Below are positions 52,694 to 61,250 of a DNA stretch of 64,000 nucleotides, piece after piece (positions within the stretch are counted from its first letter, which is position 1; each line of letters starts with the position of its first letter). The notes beneath the pieces were generated by a model. It was not told the DNA's origin and searched no databases. It saw only the letters and a program-made list of their open reading frames with translations. Both the position numbers and the translations under genes were made by a program. The DNA is from Pseudoruegeria sp. HB172150 (GTDB lineage: Bacteria; Pseudomonadota; Alphaproteobacteria; Rhodobacterales; Rhodobacteraceae): assembly GCF_013184805.1 (NCBI RefSeq), contig NZ_JAATNG010000002.1:434001-498000 (forward strand), given 5' to 3'.

Positions 52694-55315
52694 TCAGAAC
52701 TGCTGTGCCTCGATGTCGGAGAGTGTATGCCCCTCTATCCGGAGGCTGCAGATCCCGAAGATGTCGATGAGCACGTCATCGCCATCCTGCACCGCAACCT
52801 CGTCCCAGAGCGCGGATTGCGGCGACAGGCCGTGGATGATGAGGCGGTCCGTGCCGATCTCGAAATCGGTGATGGTGTCGCGGCCCGCGTCGCGGCCGAG
52901 GTTGAACAGGAAAATGTCCGCGCCGCCGCCGCCGGTCAGGATGTCATCGCCCTGGCCGCCGTTCAGCAGGTCGTCGCCGTCGCCGCCGTCGAGGATCTCG
53001 GCATAATCGCCGCCGTGCAGGGTGTCGTTGCCAGTGCCGCCTGCGGCGATGCTGCCGGTGCCGTCCACGGTAATGCGGTCGTTGCCGTCGCCGCCGTCCG
53101 CAAGGCCGTCTGCGCCGTGGAGGTCGATGCTGTCGTCGCCGCCTTCGCCGTGGGCGATGGCGCCGTCGGACTGTACCCGGATTGCATCGCCGCCGTCGCC
53201 CGCGTGGATCTCTGGCGCGGGGCCAGTAAAGACGAACTGATCCGCGCGGACGGTGCCGGCGATATGATCGATGCCGTCGAAGGTGAGCGGCAGAGGGTTC
53301 TGCGGCGGGATCCACGCGGAGCCGTCGCGGACGTGCAGGCTGAAATCGCCGTCGGCGTTGGAGAAGTCCAATGTGTCGATGCCGTCACCGCCATGGACTT
53401 CGCCCGCGCCGGACTCAAAGCGGATCAGGTCGTCGCCGCCGCCGGCGAAGACAACATTGGTGCCACCGTCGAGGTGAATCAGGTCGTTGCCGTCGCCGGC
53501 GCGAAGAGTGTCGTCGCCGGTGCCGCCGGAGAGGGTGTCGTTGCCGGTGCCGCCATCGAGCAGGTCATTTCCGGCACCGCCAAACAGCAGGTCGTCGCCG
53601 TCCAGCGCAGTGATCGTGTCGTTGCCGTTACCACCATGAATGGTGTCGGTGCCGTACCGGCCGGCCTGGGCGATATCGAGGAAGGTATCGTCGCCGTCGT
53701 CGAGGTAGACGAGATCCGGACCGTAGCCGCCCTCGACATAATCATTTCCCGAGCCGCCGTGGATGGTGTCGGCCTGACCGCCGCCCAGGAGCGTGTCGTT
53801 GCCCGGGCCGCCGTCGATGAAGTCGGCGCCACCGGAACCATCAATGCGGTCGTTGCCGTCGAAGCCTTGGAACGTGTCTGCATTCATGGTGCCGGTGAGG
53901 TCGTCCGCGAAGCCGGCGCGGTCGGAGACGTTGGCGCCAAAGGCGTTCTGGCCGGCGATGGTTACACCGGTACCAGCGGCTGCGAGAGTGACCATTGCGA
54001 TTTCGTAAGGTTGCAGGTCGAGGCTCAAGGTGCTGCTGCTCAGGTCTAGCCCAGTTTCCAGGTGCAGGCTTGCGAGGGTGTTCTTGTGATCCGGGATGCC
54101 GTCCGCGCCGAGCACGAGGGACCAGCCGAAATCGCCCGTTTCTGCGGTGGTGCCTAGATCGAGCGTGAAGGTTTCGGCACTGGCTGTGCGGTTGACGACG
54201 TAAATCACGTCGGACTTGCCCACCGTGAAATGATAAAGTGCGTGGTCCGTCGCGTAGTCCCGGCCACGCAAGTAGGCGCCGGAGAGGTTTTCGCTGATGA
54301 GACGGAACATCTCGCCGCCGGTGGTCAGGAATGTCTGGCCCTCGTTGCCAAAAAGGTCGTTCGTGGTGTTCTGCTGGACCGGCCAGGCCCAGGCGCCATC
54401 GACACCCAGCGCGACCATTTCCGAGAACATGTGCAGCATGGTCGCGCTTTGGCGAAGGCCGAATTCCTGCGTATGCGCGTGGTCGGTGTTCCATTCGGTC
54501 ACGATGGCGTCGAGGCCGGAGAACTTCGCGTTATCATTCCACTCGTCCATGCGGTCGAAGAACCAGTTGGTCTGGGTGACCGAGTCGAAACCGCCACCGT
54601 TGTAGTAGTGGCCGACGATGGCATCGACGGCGGCGGCCTCTGCCGTGCTGAACTCGGCCATGATCAGTTCGTTCTGCTGCCAGCCAGGACGGGTGTCATG
54701 TTTGCCGTACTGGCCGATCTGGACGGCGATGGAGGGCTCGGTCCAGTCGGCGCCTGGCTGTGCCGTTGCGACGAAGTTGTCGACCTCGCGCTGGATCGCG
54801 AGGGCGAAAGCGCTGGAAACGCGGCCGTATTCCTCGGCGGTCATGGCGCCGCCGAGCCAGTATTCGTTGCCGATCTCGAACGTGTCTACGGTGACGTCTC
54901 CGTAGTGGCCTTTGAGGATGTCGCGGACGAAAGCGCGGATCGCGGTGACAGCTTCAGGGTCCACCATGCGCTCGCCCTGAGCGCCAGAAAGCAGCGCGGT
55001 GCGTGTGGGCAAAACAATGTCGGCGGTCAGGCCGTTGGCAGCGCAATGCGCCATGAATTCGGAGAAAGGAAGCAGGTCGACCGTAGCGCCGGTATCCGGG
55101 TGCTGGGCGGTGGTAGCGTCGGGGTTGGTTACGTCGAAGTAGAGCTCGGTGACGGTGCCGCCGGGATAGCGCACGGATTTCAGGCCGAGCGCCGCGATGG
55201 CCTCGTCGAAGGTGCCGACGCCAAGACGGTCGCGGTCGATCAGGATGTTGCCGCCGAACATGCGGTCGGAGACGGCGGCAGCGTAGCTCGTGATGGTTTC
55301 GAGTGTCAGGTCCAT
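52694..55315 (-). CDS. Glycoside hydrolase-like protein with C-terminal RTX calcium-binding repeats
   Basis: 873 residues. The first about 450 residues look like a clan GH-A (beta/alpha)8 glycosidase: acid/base Glu151 in TFEIGNEYW and nucleophile candidate Glu274 in AIVTEWN, followed by a beta-sandwich-like part. Residues about 470-830 carry many GGxGxDxxx nonapeptides (GGPGNDTLL, GGAGNDLLD, GGTGNDTLS), the RTX calcium-binding roll. The C-terminus FLFNLGRDAGRDTITDFEIGTDRL is the usual type I secretion end. No Sec signal. It is probably exported and cuts a surface or environmental polysaccharide. ATG 55315 chosen; GTG 55324 possible. GH family not certain. Confidence 0.85.
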   Translation of the reverse strand: MDLTLETITSYAAAVSDRMFGGNILIDRDRLGVGTFDEAIAALGLKSVRYPGGTVTELYFDVTNPDATTAQHPDTGATVDLLPFSEFMAHCAANGLTADIVLPTRTALLSGAQGERMVDPEAVTAIRAFVRDILKGHYGDVTVDTFEIGNEYWLGGAMTAEEYGRVSSAFALAIQREVDNFVATAQPGADWTEPSIAVQIGQYGKHDTRPGWQQNELIMAEFSTAEAAAVDAIVGHYYNGGGFDSVTQTNWFFDRMDEWNDNAKFSGLDAIVTEWNTDHAHTQEFGLRQSATMLHMFSEMVALGVDGAWAWPVQQNTTNDLFGNEGQTFLTTGGEMFRLISENLSGAYLRGRDYATDHALYHFTVGKSDVIYVVNRTASAETFTLDLGTTAETGDFGWSLVLGADGIPDHKNTLASLHLETGLDLSSSTLSLDLQPYEIAMVTLAAAGTGVTIAGQNAFGANVSDRAGFADDLTGTMNADTFQGFDGNDRIDGSGGADFIDGGPGNDTLLGGGQADTIHGGSGNDYVEGGYGPDLVYLDDGDDTFLDIAQAGRYGTDTIHGGNGNDTITALDGDDLLFGGAGNDLLDGGTGNDTLSGGTGDDTLRAGDGNDLIHLDGGTNVVFAGGGDDLIRFESGAGEVHGGDGIDTLDFSNADGDFSLHVRDGSAWIPPQNPLPLTFDGIDHIAGTVRADQFVFTGPAPEIHAGDGGDAIRVQSDGAIAHGEGGDDSIDLHGADGLADGGDGNDRITVDGTGSIAAGGTGNDTLHGGDYAEILDGGDGDDLLNGGQGDDILTGGGGADIFLFNLGRDAGRDTITDFEIGTDRLIIHGLSPQSALWDEVAVQDGDDVLIDIFGICSLRIEGHTLSDIEAQQF

Positions 55316-55521
55316 GGGTCTCACAGCGTCGTTTGCTGCCCGCAGGTCATGCCTGTGAAGGGCGACTATCTGGTTGCTAGGACCTTCGCGCCAATCATTG
55401 CTGCGCAGGTGGTGAGACTGCGGCGAAACCGGGTTCTAACTGGAGGATTCAAGATTAACGCAAGCGATGCTGCAGGATTTGGCGTGCCGCATGGTTTGCC
55501 ATTGTCATCGGTGGCAGGCGA

Positions 55522-56373
55522 TTAGGCAGGATCTTCGGCAGCTATTTGCGCCGAGGCGCGCCTCGTAATGTGGATGCGCCGGAGGAAGGCCAGGACGAAA
55601 AGACTGGTCAGGATCAGGATGATCGTGGGGGCCGGGGCGCTGTCTAGGAAGAAACTGAGATAGGTGCCGCCGAGCATGGCGGTGAGGCAGGTGAGGCAAG
55701 CCACGATCATCATGTGGCCGAAGCTGCGGACGGTTAGGAACGCGATGGCGCCGGGGGCGATCAGAAGTCCCACCGCAAGGATCAGGCCGGTCGCGGAGAG
55801 GGTGGCCACGATAGTCAGCGACAGGATCGTCAGCAGCCCATAATGCAGCAGGTTGACCGGCAGGCCCGAAGCGCGGGCCTGTGCGGGGTCGAAAGTGTGG
55901 AGGACGAGATCCTTCCATTTCAGTACCAGTGCGGCGGTGACGAAGACGGAGATCAGCCCAGCGGTCCACAGGTCTTCGGTCCCGACGCCGAGCATGTTGC
56001 CGAACAGGATGTGGTCGAGATGTGCGTTGGTGCTGATCGAGGTGTAGAGGATGATGCCGATTCCGAACATGCCGGAGAAGACGACGCCCATCACGGTGTC
56101 CTGTTTCACGCGGCTGTTCTGCGACAGGTAGCCGGTAAGGAGCGCCGTGGTCATACCCGCGCCGAAGGCGCCGAGGATCAGCGGGAAGCCGAAGATGTAG
56201 GCCAGCACGATGCCCGGTAGGACGGCGTGGCTGATAGCGTCGCCCATCAGCGCCCAACCTTTGAGGACGAGGAAGCACGAGAGCAGGGCGGTCGGGAAGG
56301 CGACGAGGATGCAGATCAGGAAAGCGCTCTGCATGAACGGGAACTGGAACGGGAAGAGAAGGGTCTCGATCAT
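55522..56373 (-). CDS. sitD: Manganese/iron ABC transporter permease (SitD-like)
   Basis: 283 residues, ABC-3 type permease with about eight hydrophobic segments, KGWALMGDAISHAVLPGIVLAYI and GLLIAPGAIAFLT. The start overlaps the other permease stop (ATGA). A long frame extends upstream but is the shadow of the neighbouring gene. It forms a heterodimeric channel with the next gene product. Confidence 0.9.
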   Translation of the reverse strand: MIETLLFPFQFPFMQSAFLICILVAFPTALLSCFLVLKGWALMGDAISHAVLPGIVLAYIFGFPLILGAFGAGMTTALLTGYLSQNSRVKQDTVMGVVFSGMFGIGIILYTSISTNAHLDHILFGNMLGVGTEDLWTAGLISVFVTAALVLKWKDLVLHTFDPAQARASGLPVNLLHYGLLTILSLTIVATLSATGLILAVGLLIAPGAIAFLTVRSFGHMMIVACLTCLTAMLGGTYLSFFLDSAPAPTIILILTSLFVLAFLRRIHITRRASAQIAAEDPA

Positions 56374-57257
56374 GCGGCGGCCTCCTCTGCCTGCGGTTCG
56401 GTGGTTTCCTCGCGCAGGGCCTCGGCGGCCTTGCGTTTCGCGGCTACCAGCCCGTGCTTTGGAGCGAAGACGAAGGTGATCAGGAAGATTGCTGTCTGGA
56501 GAGTGACGATGACGCCGCCGGTGGCGCCGTCGAGGAAAAAACTGACATAGGCGCCGACGAAGCTCGTGACGGTGCCGATCACGACCGACAGGGCGATCAG
56601 GCGCGGGAAACGGTCGCAGAGCAGGTAGGCGGTGGCGCCGGGCGTGACGACCATGGCGATGACGAGGAAGGCGCCGACTGTCTGCATCGCTGCGACGACG
56701 GAGGCGGAGAGCAGGACGAAGAACACCGCTTTCAGCAGATCGGGGCGAAGGCCGATGGACCGGGCGTGGCTTTCGTCGAAGAAGGTCACCATCAGGTCCT
56801 TCCACTTCGCCAGCAGGACGGCGAGCGAGACAAAGCCGATGATGGCAAGCTGCAGCGTGTCTTCCGGTGTGATGGCGAGGATGTTGCCCATGGTGATGGT
56901 CTGGATCGAGATCGCCATCGGGTTGATCGAGACCATGAACAGGCCGAGCCCGAAGAAGGAGGTGAAGATCAGGCCGATCACGACGTCGACCTTCAGGCCC
57001 GAGCGATCCGACAGGAACAGCATTGCCCCTGCGGCCAGTCCGCCGGAGATGAAGGCGCCAAGCGCGAAGGGCAGGCCGAGCATGTAGGCGCCGGCGACAC
57101 CGGGGACCACGGAGTGGGACAGAGCGTCGCCGATCAGGGACCAGCCCTTGAGCATCAGGTAGGAGGACAGGAAGGCGCAGACCGCGCCGACCAGCGCCGA
57201 GACCCACATGGCGTTGGTCATGTACGCGTAACCGAAAGGTTCCAGCAGGTAGCTCAT
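56370..57257 (-). CDS. sitC: Manganese/iron ABC transporter permease (SitC-like)
   Basis: 295 residues, ABC-3 permease: [29 protein letters not shown] and [16 protein letters not shown]. The C-terminus carries a charged tail ([21 protein letters not shown]). ATGA overlap with the ATPase gene. Sit-type importers take up Mn(II) and sometimes Fe(II). Confidence 0.9.
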   Translation of the reverse strand: MSYLLEPFGYAYMTNAMWVSALVGAVCAFLSSYLMLKGWSLIGDALSHSVVPGVAGAYMLGLPFALGAFISGGLAAGAMLFLSDRSGLKVDVVIGLIFTSFFGLGLFMVSINPMAISIQTITMGNILAITPEDTLQLAIIGFVSLAVLLAKWKDLMVTFFDESHARSIGLRPDLLKAVFFVLLSASVVAAMQTVGAFLVIAMVVTPGATAYLLCDRFPRLIALSVVIGTVTSFVGAYVSFFLDGATGGVIVTLQTAIFLITFVFAPKHGLVAAKRKAAEALREETTEPQAEEAAA

Positions 57258-58141
57258 TCCTCTTCCTCGGATTTCTCCGCGGGTTCGCCGTACTGGACGA
57301 ACGGCCGTTCATCGTCCGTCAGGATCGACACGCGGCGCGGGTCGTCGTCGTCGTGGAGGTCCTGACCGCTGAGAGTGAACTGGCGCAGGACGCCGCCGAA
57401 GGCGGTTGCGAGGTTTTCGTGGGTGAAGGTGGTCTCGGTCGGGCCGTAGGCGAGGACGGTGCCTTTCACCAGAATGGTGCGGTCGCAGAATTCCGGAACC
57501 GAGCCGAGGTTGTGGGTCGAGACCAGCATCACCCGTCCCTCGTCGCGCAATTCACGCAGGAGGGCGATGATCTGTGCCTCGGTTTTCACGTCGACTCCGG
57601 TGAATGGTTCGTCGAGCAGGATCACCTGGCCATCCTGGGCCAGTGCGCGTGCGAGGAAGACGCGTTTCTTCTGCCCGCCGGAAAGCTCGCCGATCTGACG
57701 GTGGCGGTAATCGAGCATGTTCACGCGTTTCAGTGCCGCGTCGACGGCGGCGCGGTCATTGTCGGATGCGCGGCGCAGGAACCCCATATGGCCGTAGCGG
57801 CCCATCATCACCACATCCTCGACGAGGACGGGGAAGGCCCAGTCAACCTCTTCCGACTGCGGAACATAGGCAACAAGGTTCTTTTTCAGAGCTTCGCGCA
57901 CCGACATGCCGAGCAGGGTGATCGCACCGGCGGCGACGGGGATGAAGCCCATGATCGCCTTGAACAGCGTCGATTTGCCAGCGCCATTCACGCCGACGAG
58001 GGCAGTGACGGTACCACGAGGGATTTCGAATGTGGCGTGGCGCAGGGCGGTGTGGCCGTTGCGGTAGGTGACTGTGACATCGCGGGCGACGATCCCGTCG
58101 AATTTGGTATGCAGAAGACTGTCCGGAGTGGCGTCCATCAT
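57254..58141 (-). CDS. sitB: Manganese/iron ABC transporter ATP-binding protein (SitB-like)
   Basis: 295 residues: Walker [10 protein letters not shown], signature [15 protein letters not shown], Walker [13 protein letters not shown], and [24 protein letters not shown] typical of metal importers. A highly acidic tail ends in EKSEEEE. ATG 58141 has AAGGA upstream; a strong hairpin separates it from sitA. Confidence 0.91.
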   Translation of the reverse strand: MMDATPDSLLHTKFDGIVARDVTVTYRNGHTALRHATFEIPRGTVTALVGVNGAGKSTLFKAIMGFIPVAAGAITLLGMSVREALKKNLVAYVPQSEEVDWAFPVLVEDVVMMGRYGHMGFLRRASDNDRAAVDAALKRVNMLDYRHRQIGELSGGQKKRVFLARALAQDGQVILLDEPFTGVDVKTEAQIIALLRELRDEGRVMLVSTHNLGSVPEFCDRTILVKGTVLAYGPTETTFTHENLATAFGGVLRQFTLSGQDLHDDDDPRRVSILTDDERPFVQYGEPAEKSEEEE

Positions 58142-58154
58142 GTTTATCCTTGCT

Positions 58155-58179
58155 TGCCGGGCCGTTAAACGGCCCGGCA
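58155..58179 (-). terminator. Intercistronic hairpin between sitA and sitB
   Basis: A 12 bp arm (58155-58166, TGCCGGGCCGTT) is the exact reverse complement of 58168-58179 with one base between. It lies after the binding-protein gene and just before the sitB ribosome binding site. Confidence 0.65.
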
Positions 58180-58237
58180 TGGCTATCATTGCGGTCCGGC
58201 TGCAGGCGCGGCAAGCCTCCGCGCGTGGCACGGCCGG

Positions 58238-59137
58238 TTACTTCATCGCACTGGTCAATCCTTCAGCAACCGTGGTGGCGGTGACGCGCAGAAGGTCGAG
58301 ATAGGTTGGCACCGGGCCGTTCGCCTCGCTCAAACTGTCGACATAGAGCACGCCGCCGTATTGGGCACCCGTTTCGCGCGCTACCTGCTCGGCCGGGGCG
58401 GTGTTGACGGTGCTTTCGCAGAAGACGACAGGGATCTCGTGTTCGCGCACACCGTCTATGACCGTGCGCACCTGCTGCGGCGTGCCCATCTGGTCTGCGT
58501 TCATCGGCCAGAGGTACAGTTCCTCCATGCCGAAGTCGCGGGCGAGATAGCTGAACGCGCCTTCGCAGGTGACCAGCCAGCGGCGGTCTTCCGGGATATC
58601 AGCGATCTGGTCGCGCAGCGGTTCCAAAGTCGCGCGGAGCTCATCCTTGTAGGCTTCGGCATTGGCGGCATAGGTTTCGGCATTGTCCGGATCGTACTCG
58701 GCAAAGGCGGCTGCGATATTGTCGATGTAGATCAGCGCGTTATCGAGACCCATCCAGGCATGAGGGTTCGGCTTGCCCTCATAAGCGCCGAGCGCGATCG
58801 GGATCGGGTCGATCCCTTCGGTGAGCGTGGCGGAGGGAATGTCGCCGAGGTTCGTCAGGAACTGTTCGAACCACAGCTCCAGGTTCAGGCCATTCCACAG
58901 GATCAGGTCGGCGTCATGGGCACGGACAATATCGCGCGGTGTGGGTTCGTAACCGTGGATCTCCGCCCCCGGCTTGGTGATCGAGACTACCTCTGCCACA
59001 TCGCCGGCGACGTTCTGGGCCATATCGGCAAGAACGGTGAACGTGGTGACGACCTTCATCTTGTCGGCGGCCATCGCTGCCGGTGTGAGCGCGAGCGATG
59101 CTGCGGCGGCCAGAAGGAGTTGAGGGAGGGAGTGCAT
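58238..59137 (-). CDS. sitA: Manganese/iron ABC transporter substrate-binding protein (SitA-like)
   Basis: 299 residues with a Sec signal peptide (ending AAMAA near 23) and the cluster A-I metal-binding fold: VVTTFTVLADMAQNVAGD, IHGYEPTPRDI (His ligand), NPHAWMGLDNA (His), CEGAFSYLARDFG and VVFCESTVN (Glu). The motifs fit SitA more than ZnuA because the His-rich loop is missing. Tandem Fur/Mur-like boxes lie upstream. It leads sitABCD. Confidence 0.9.
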   Translation of the reverse strand: MHSLPQLLLAAAASLALTPAAMAADKMKVVTTFTVLADMAQNVAGDVAEVVSITKPGAEIHGYEPTPRDIVRAHDADLILWNGLNLELWFEQFLTNLGDIPSATLTEGIDPIPIALGAYEGKPNPHAWMGLDNALIYIDNIAAAFAEYDPDNAETYAANAEAYKDELRATLEPLRDQIADIPEDRRWLVTCEGAFSYLARDFGMEELYLWPMNADQMGTPQQVRTVIDGVREHEIPVVFCESTVNTAPAEQVARETGAQYGGVLYVDSLSEANGPVPTYLDLLRVTATTVAEGLTSAMK

Positions 59138-59171
59138 GTTAATCTCTCTGTTGCATGTGCCGTCGATATAA

Positions 59172-59218
59172 GAATGAAAATCATTCGCAAAAAGTCAAGA
59201 GATGAGAATCATTCGCAA
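59172..59218. promoter_or_regulatory. Tandem Fur/Mur-like boxes upstream of sitA
   Basis: GAATGA-AAA-TCATTC at 59172-59186 is a perfect inverted repeat, and GATGA-GAA-TCATTC at 59201-59214 repeats it 28 bp later; both are followed by GCAA. They resemble Fur-family operators and lie 35-80 bp before sitA, so metal-dependent repression is likely. Confidence 0.75.
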
Positions 59219-59317
59219 GAAGAATTCTTCATGACACCACAATGCTGCCGGTCGAATGAGCGGGCATCCCGGCTCGAACGTTAATCTGGGCTGAAGTGCG
59301 GGCGCGGCCGCCGGTTG

Positions 59318-60622
59318 CTAGCGTCCGACCGCGCTGTAAGCGACGAACCCGGCGTCCTTGACGACCTTTGCGTTGTAGATGTTACGCAGGTCCGCCATGC
59401 GGGGCGTCGTCATGTTCTCGGCCATCCGGTCGAGATCCAGCGCGCGGAATTCGTTCCATTCCGTCAGGATGACGACTGCATCGGCCCGATCGGCGGCCTC
59501 GTAAGGATCCTCGGACCATGTGACGCCCGGCAGCAGCGCCTCGCCTTCGCGGCGGCCCTGCGGGTCGACGACGCGGACCTTCGCGCCGCCGCCGACCAAA
59601 GCAGGAACGATGGTGAGCGAGGGCGCGTCGCGCATGTCGTCGGTGTTGGGCTTGAAGGTAACGCCAAGTACGGCGATGGTTTTGCCGTTTACCGAGCCGT
59701 CGCAGAGGTCGAGGATCTTGTCGATCATCCGGCGCTTGGTCTCTTCGTTGACCTTGATCACGGACTCGACGATCTGGATCGGCGCCGCATGTTCCTGCCC
59801 GATACGGGCGAGTGCCATCGTGTCCTTCGGGAAGCAGGAGCCACCATAGCCCGGGCCAGCGTGCAGGAACTTGTTGCCGATGCGGCCGTCGAGGCCCATG
59901 CCCTTGGAAACCTGCTTGATATCGGCGCCGACCTTTTCGCAGAGGCGTGCAATCTCGTTGATGAACGTGATCTTGGTCGCGAGGAAGGCGTTCGCCGCGT
60001 ATTTGATCATCTCCGCCGACTCGAGGTCGGTCGTGACGATCGGGAAATCGCGCAGGTAGAGCGGACGATAGATTTCTTCCATCACCTTGGCGGCGCGCTC
60101 GCTTTCGATTCCGACGATTACCCTGTCGGGTTTCATGAAATCGTCGATCGCCGCCCCTTCGCGCAAGAATTCGGGGTTCGAGGCTACGTCGAACTCGGCT
60201 TGCGGGTTGGCGGCGGCGACGACGTCGCGGACCTTGCGGTTCGTGCCGACCGGGACGGTGGATTTCGTGACGATCACGGCATAGCCGGTCAGGGCGTGCG
60301 CGATTTCTTCGGCGGCGGCCATAACGTAGCTCAGATCGGCATGACCGTCGCCGCGCCGCGTGGGCGTGCCAACGGCGATGAACACGGCGTCGGCGCCGTT
60401 CACGGCCTTTGCGAGATCGGTCGTGAAGGTAAGTCGGCCGGCCTCGACGTTGCGAACCATCAGGGAATCGAGACCCGGTTCGTAGATCGGCACCTGGCCG
60501 GCCTCGAGCATCTCTATCTTGGCGGGGTTCTTGTCCACGCAGATCACATCATGACCGAAATCGGAAAAACAAACTCCAGAGACGAGCCCGACATAGCCCG
60601 TGCCGATCATTGCGATACGCAT
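59318..60622 (-). CDS. ugd: UDP-glucose 6-dehydrogenase
   Basis: 434 residues, standard length. The NAD-binding GTGYVGLVSG is at 7-16, FIAVGTPTRRGDGHADL follows, and the catalytic Cys263 lies in GPGYGGSCFPKD; the C-terminal NAD/UDP domain begins VLGVTFKPNTDDMRDAPSL. It oxidises UDP-glucose to UDP-glucuronate for acidic exopolysaccharide. GDP-mannose dehydrogenase is the nearest alternative. It stands alone on the minus strand, divergent from an ABC exporter gene. Confidence 0.93.
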   Translation of the reverse strand: MRIAMIGTGYVGLVSGVCFSDFGHDVICVDKNPAKIEMLEAGQVPIYEPGLDSLMVRNVEAGRLTFTTDLAKAVNGADAVFIAVGTPTRRGDGHADLSYVMAAAEEIAHALTGYAVIVTKSTVPVGTNRKVRDVVAAANPQAEFDVASNPEFLREGAAIDDFMKPDRVIVGIESERAAKVMEEIYRPLYLRDFPIVTTDLESAEMIKYAANAFLATKITFINEIARLCEKVGADIKQVSKGMGLDGRIGNKFLHAGPGYGGSCFPKDTMALARIGQEHAAPIQIVESVIKVNEETKRRMIDKILDLCDGSVNGKTIAVLGVTFKPNTDDMRDAPSLTIVPALVGGGAKVRVVDPQGRREGEALLPGVTWSEDPYEAADRADAVVILTEWNEFRALDLDRMAENMTTPRMADLRNIYNAKVVKDAGFVAYSAVGR

Positions 60623-61250
60623 GAAATGTCCTTCAGTATCACTGCCTGCATTCCGTCTGTGGGTTGGTCCGTCGCGGATGATCTGTCAACCCCAACGTTT
60701 CGACGCTGGCGGGACTGCTCACGAGATGCCCGCAATCCAAACGGTTCAGCCAAATAGAGTTACAGCCGTGGACGAATGCAATTCTCGGCAGAGCATCCGG
60801 CCGGCTTTGCCGAGCGGGTTCGCTAAACGGTCGCGGCGGTGCCCGGCGTGTGACTGTTCGAGTTCCAAGAAACCGGCGCTGAGGCTCATTCGTGTCATCC
60901 TGGTCCTTCGGCTGCGGTCGCAAACGGACGTAGCGGAAATCGGTGTCGGTGGCATTCGGACCGTGCTAAGCGCCGGTCGTAGATGATGAGAGTGCTCGGA
61001 ACGTTGAATTCTGTGCGTCGCCCGAAATGCGAAATATTGTCTGTGTACCGTAGATTGGGCGTGTGACGTGGAAGGAACTTTGAAGTGCGAATTCCTGGCA
61101 GGGTACCAAGACGACTAGAAGGCGCGTAAGGCCATGGTAGAATTGCCGAGCGTCAATCCGATGCAGGAGCGTCTCGTACCGGCCATGGCGGACAAGTAAA
61201 GAAAAGGCCTTGAGTCGGGCTGGGCAGGGACAGCAGGTGAAGTGAAACCG
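60623..61250. other. Gene-free interval ugd / ABC exporter
   Basis: About 630 bp. No frame has a credible start, ribosome binding site and family match; a 21-codon frame at 61134-61199 is too short to support. The stretch 61010-61060 is AT-richer and may be the promoter of the exporter. No clear inverted repeat noted. Confidence 0.45.

Noticed and set aside
52900-53850. Tandem DNA repeats
   Set aside because: The periodicity is the coding image of RTX nonapeptides on the minus strand, not a separate repeat array.
55522-57312. A 596-residue open frame suggesting a fused permease
   Set aside because: The extra N-terminal part is a shadow frame of the SitC gene; the real SitD starts at 56373.
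61134-61199. Small 21-codon gene in the ugd/exporter gap
   Set aside because: No ribosome binding site and no recognisable product; length is within chance expectation.
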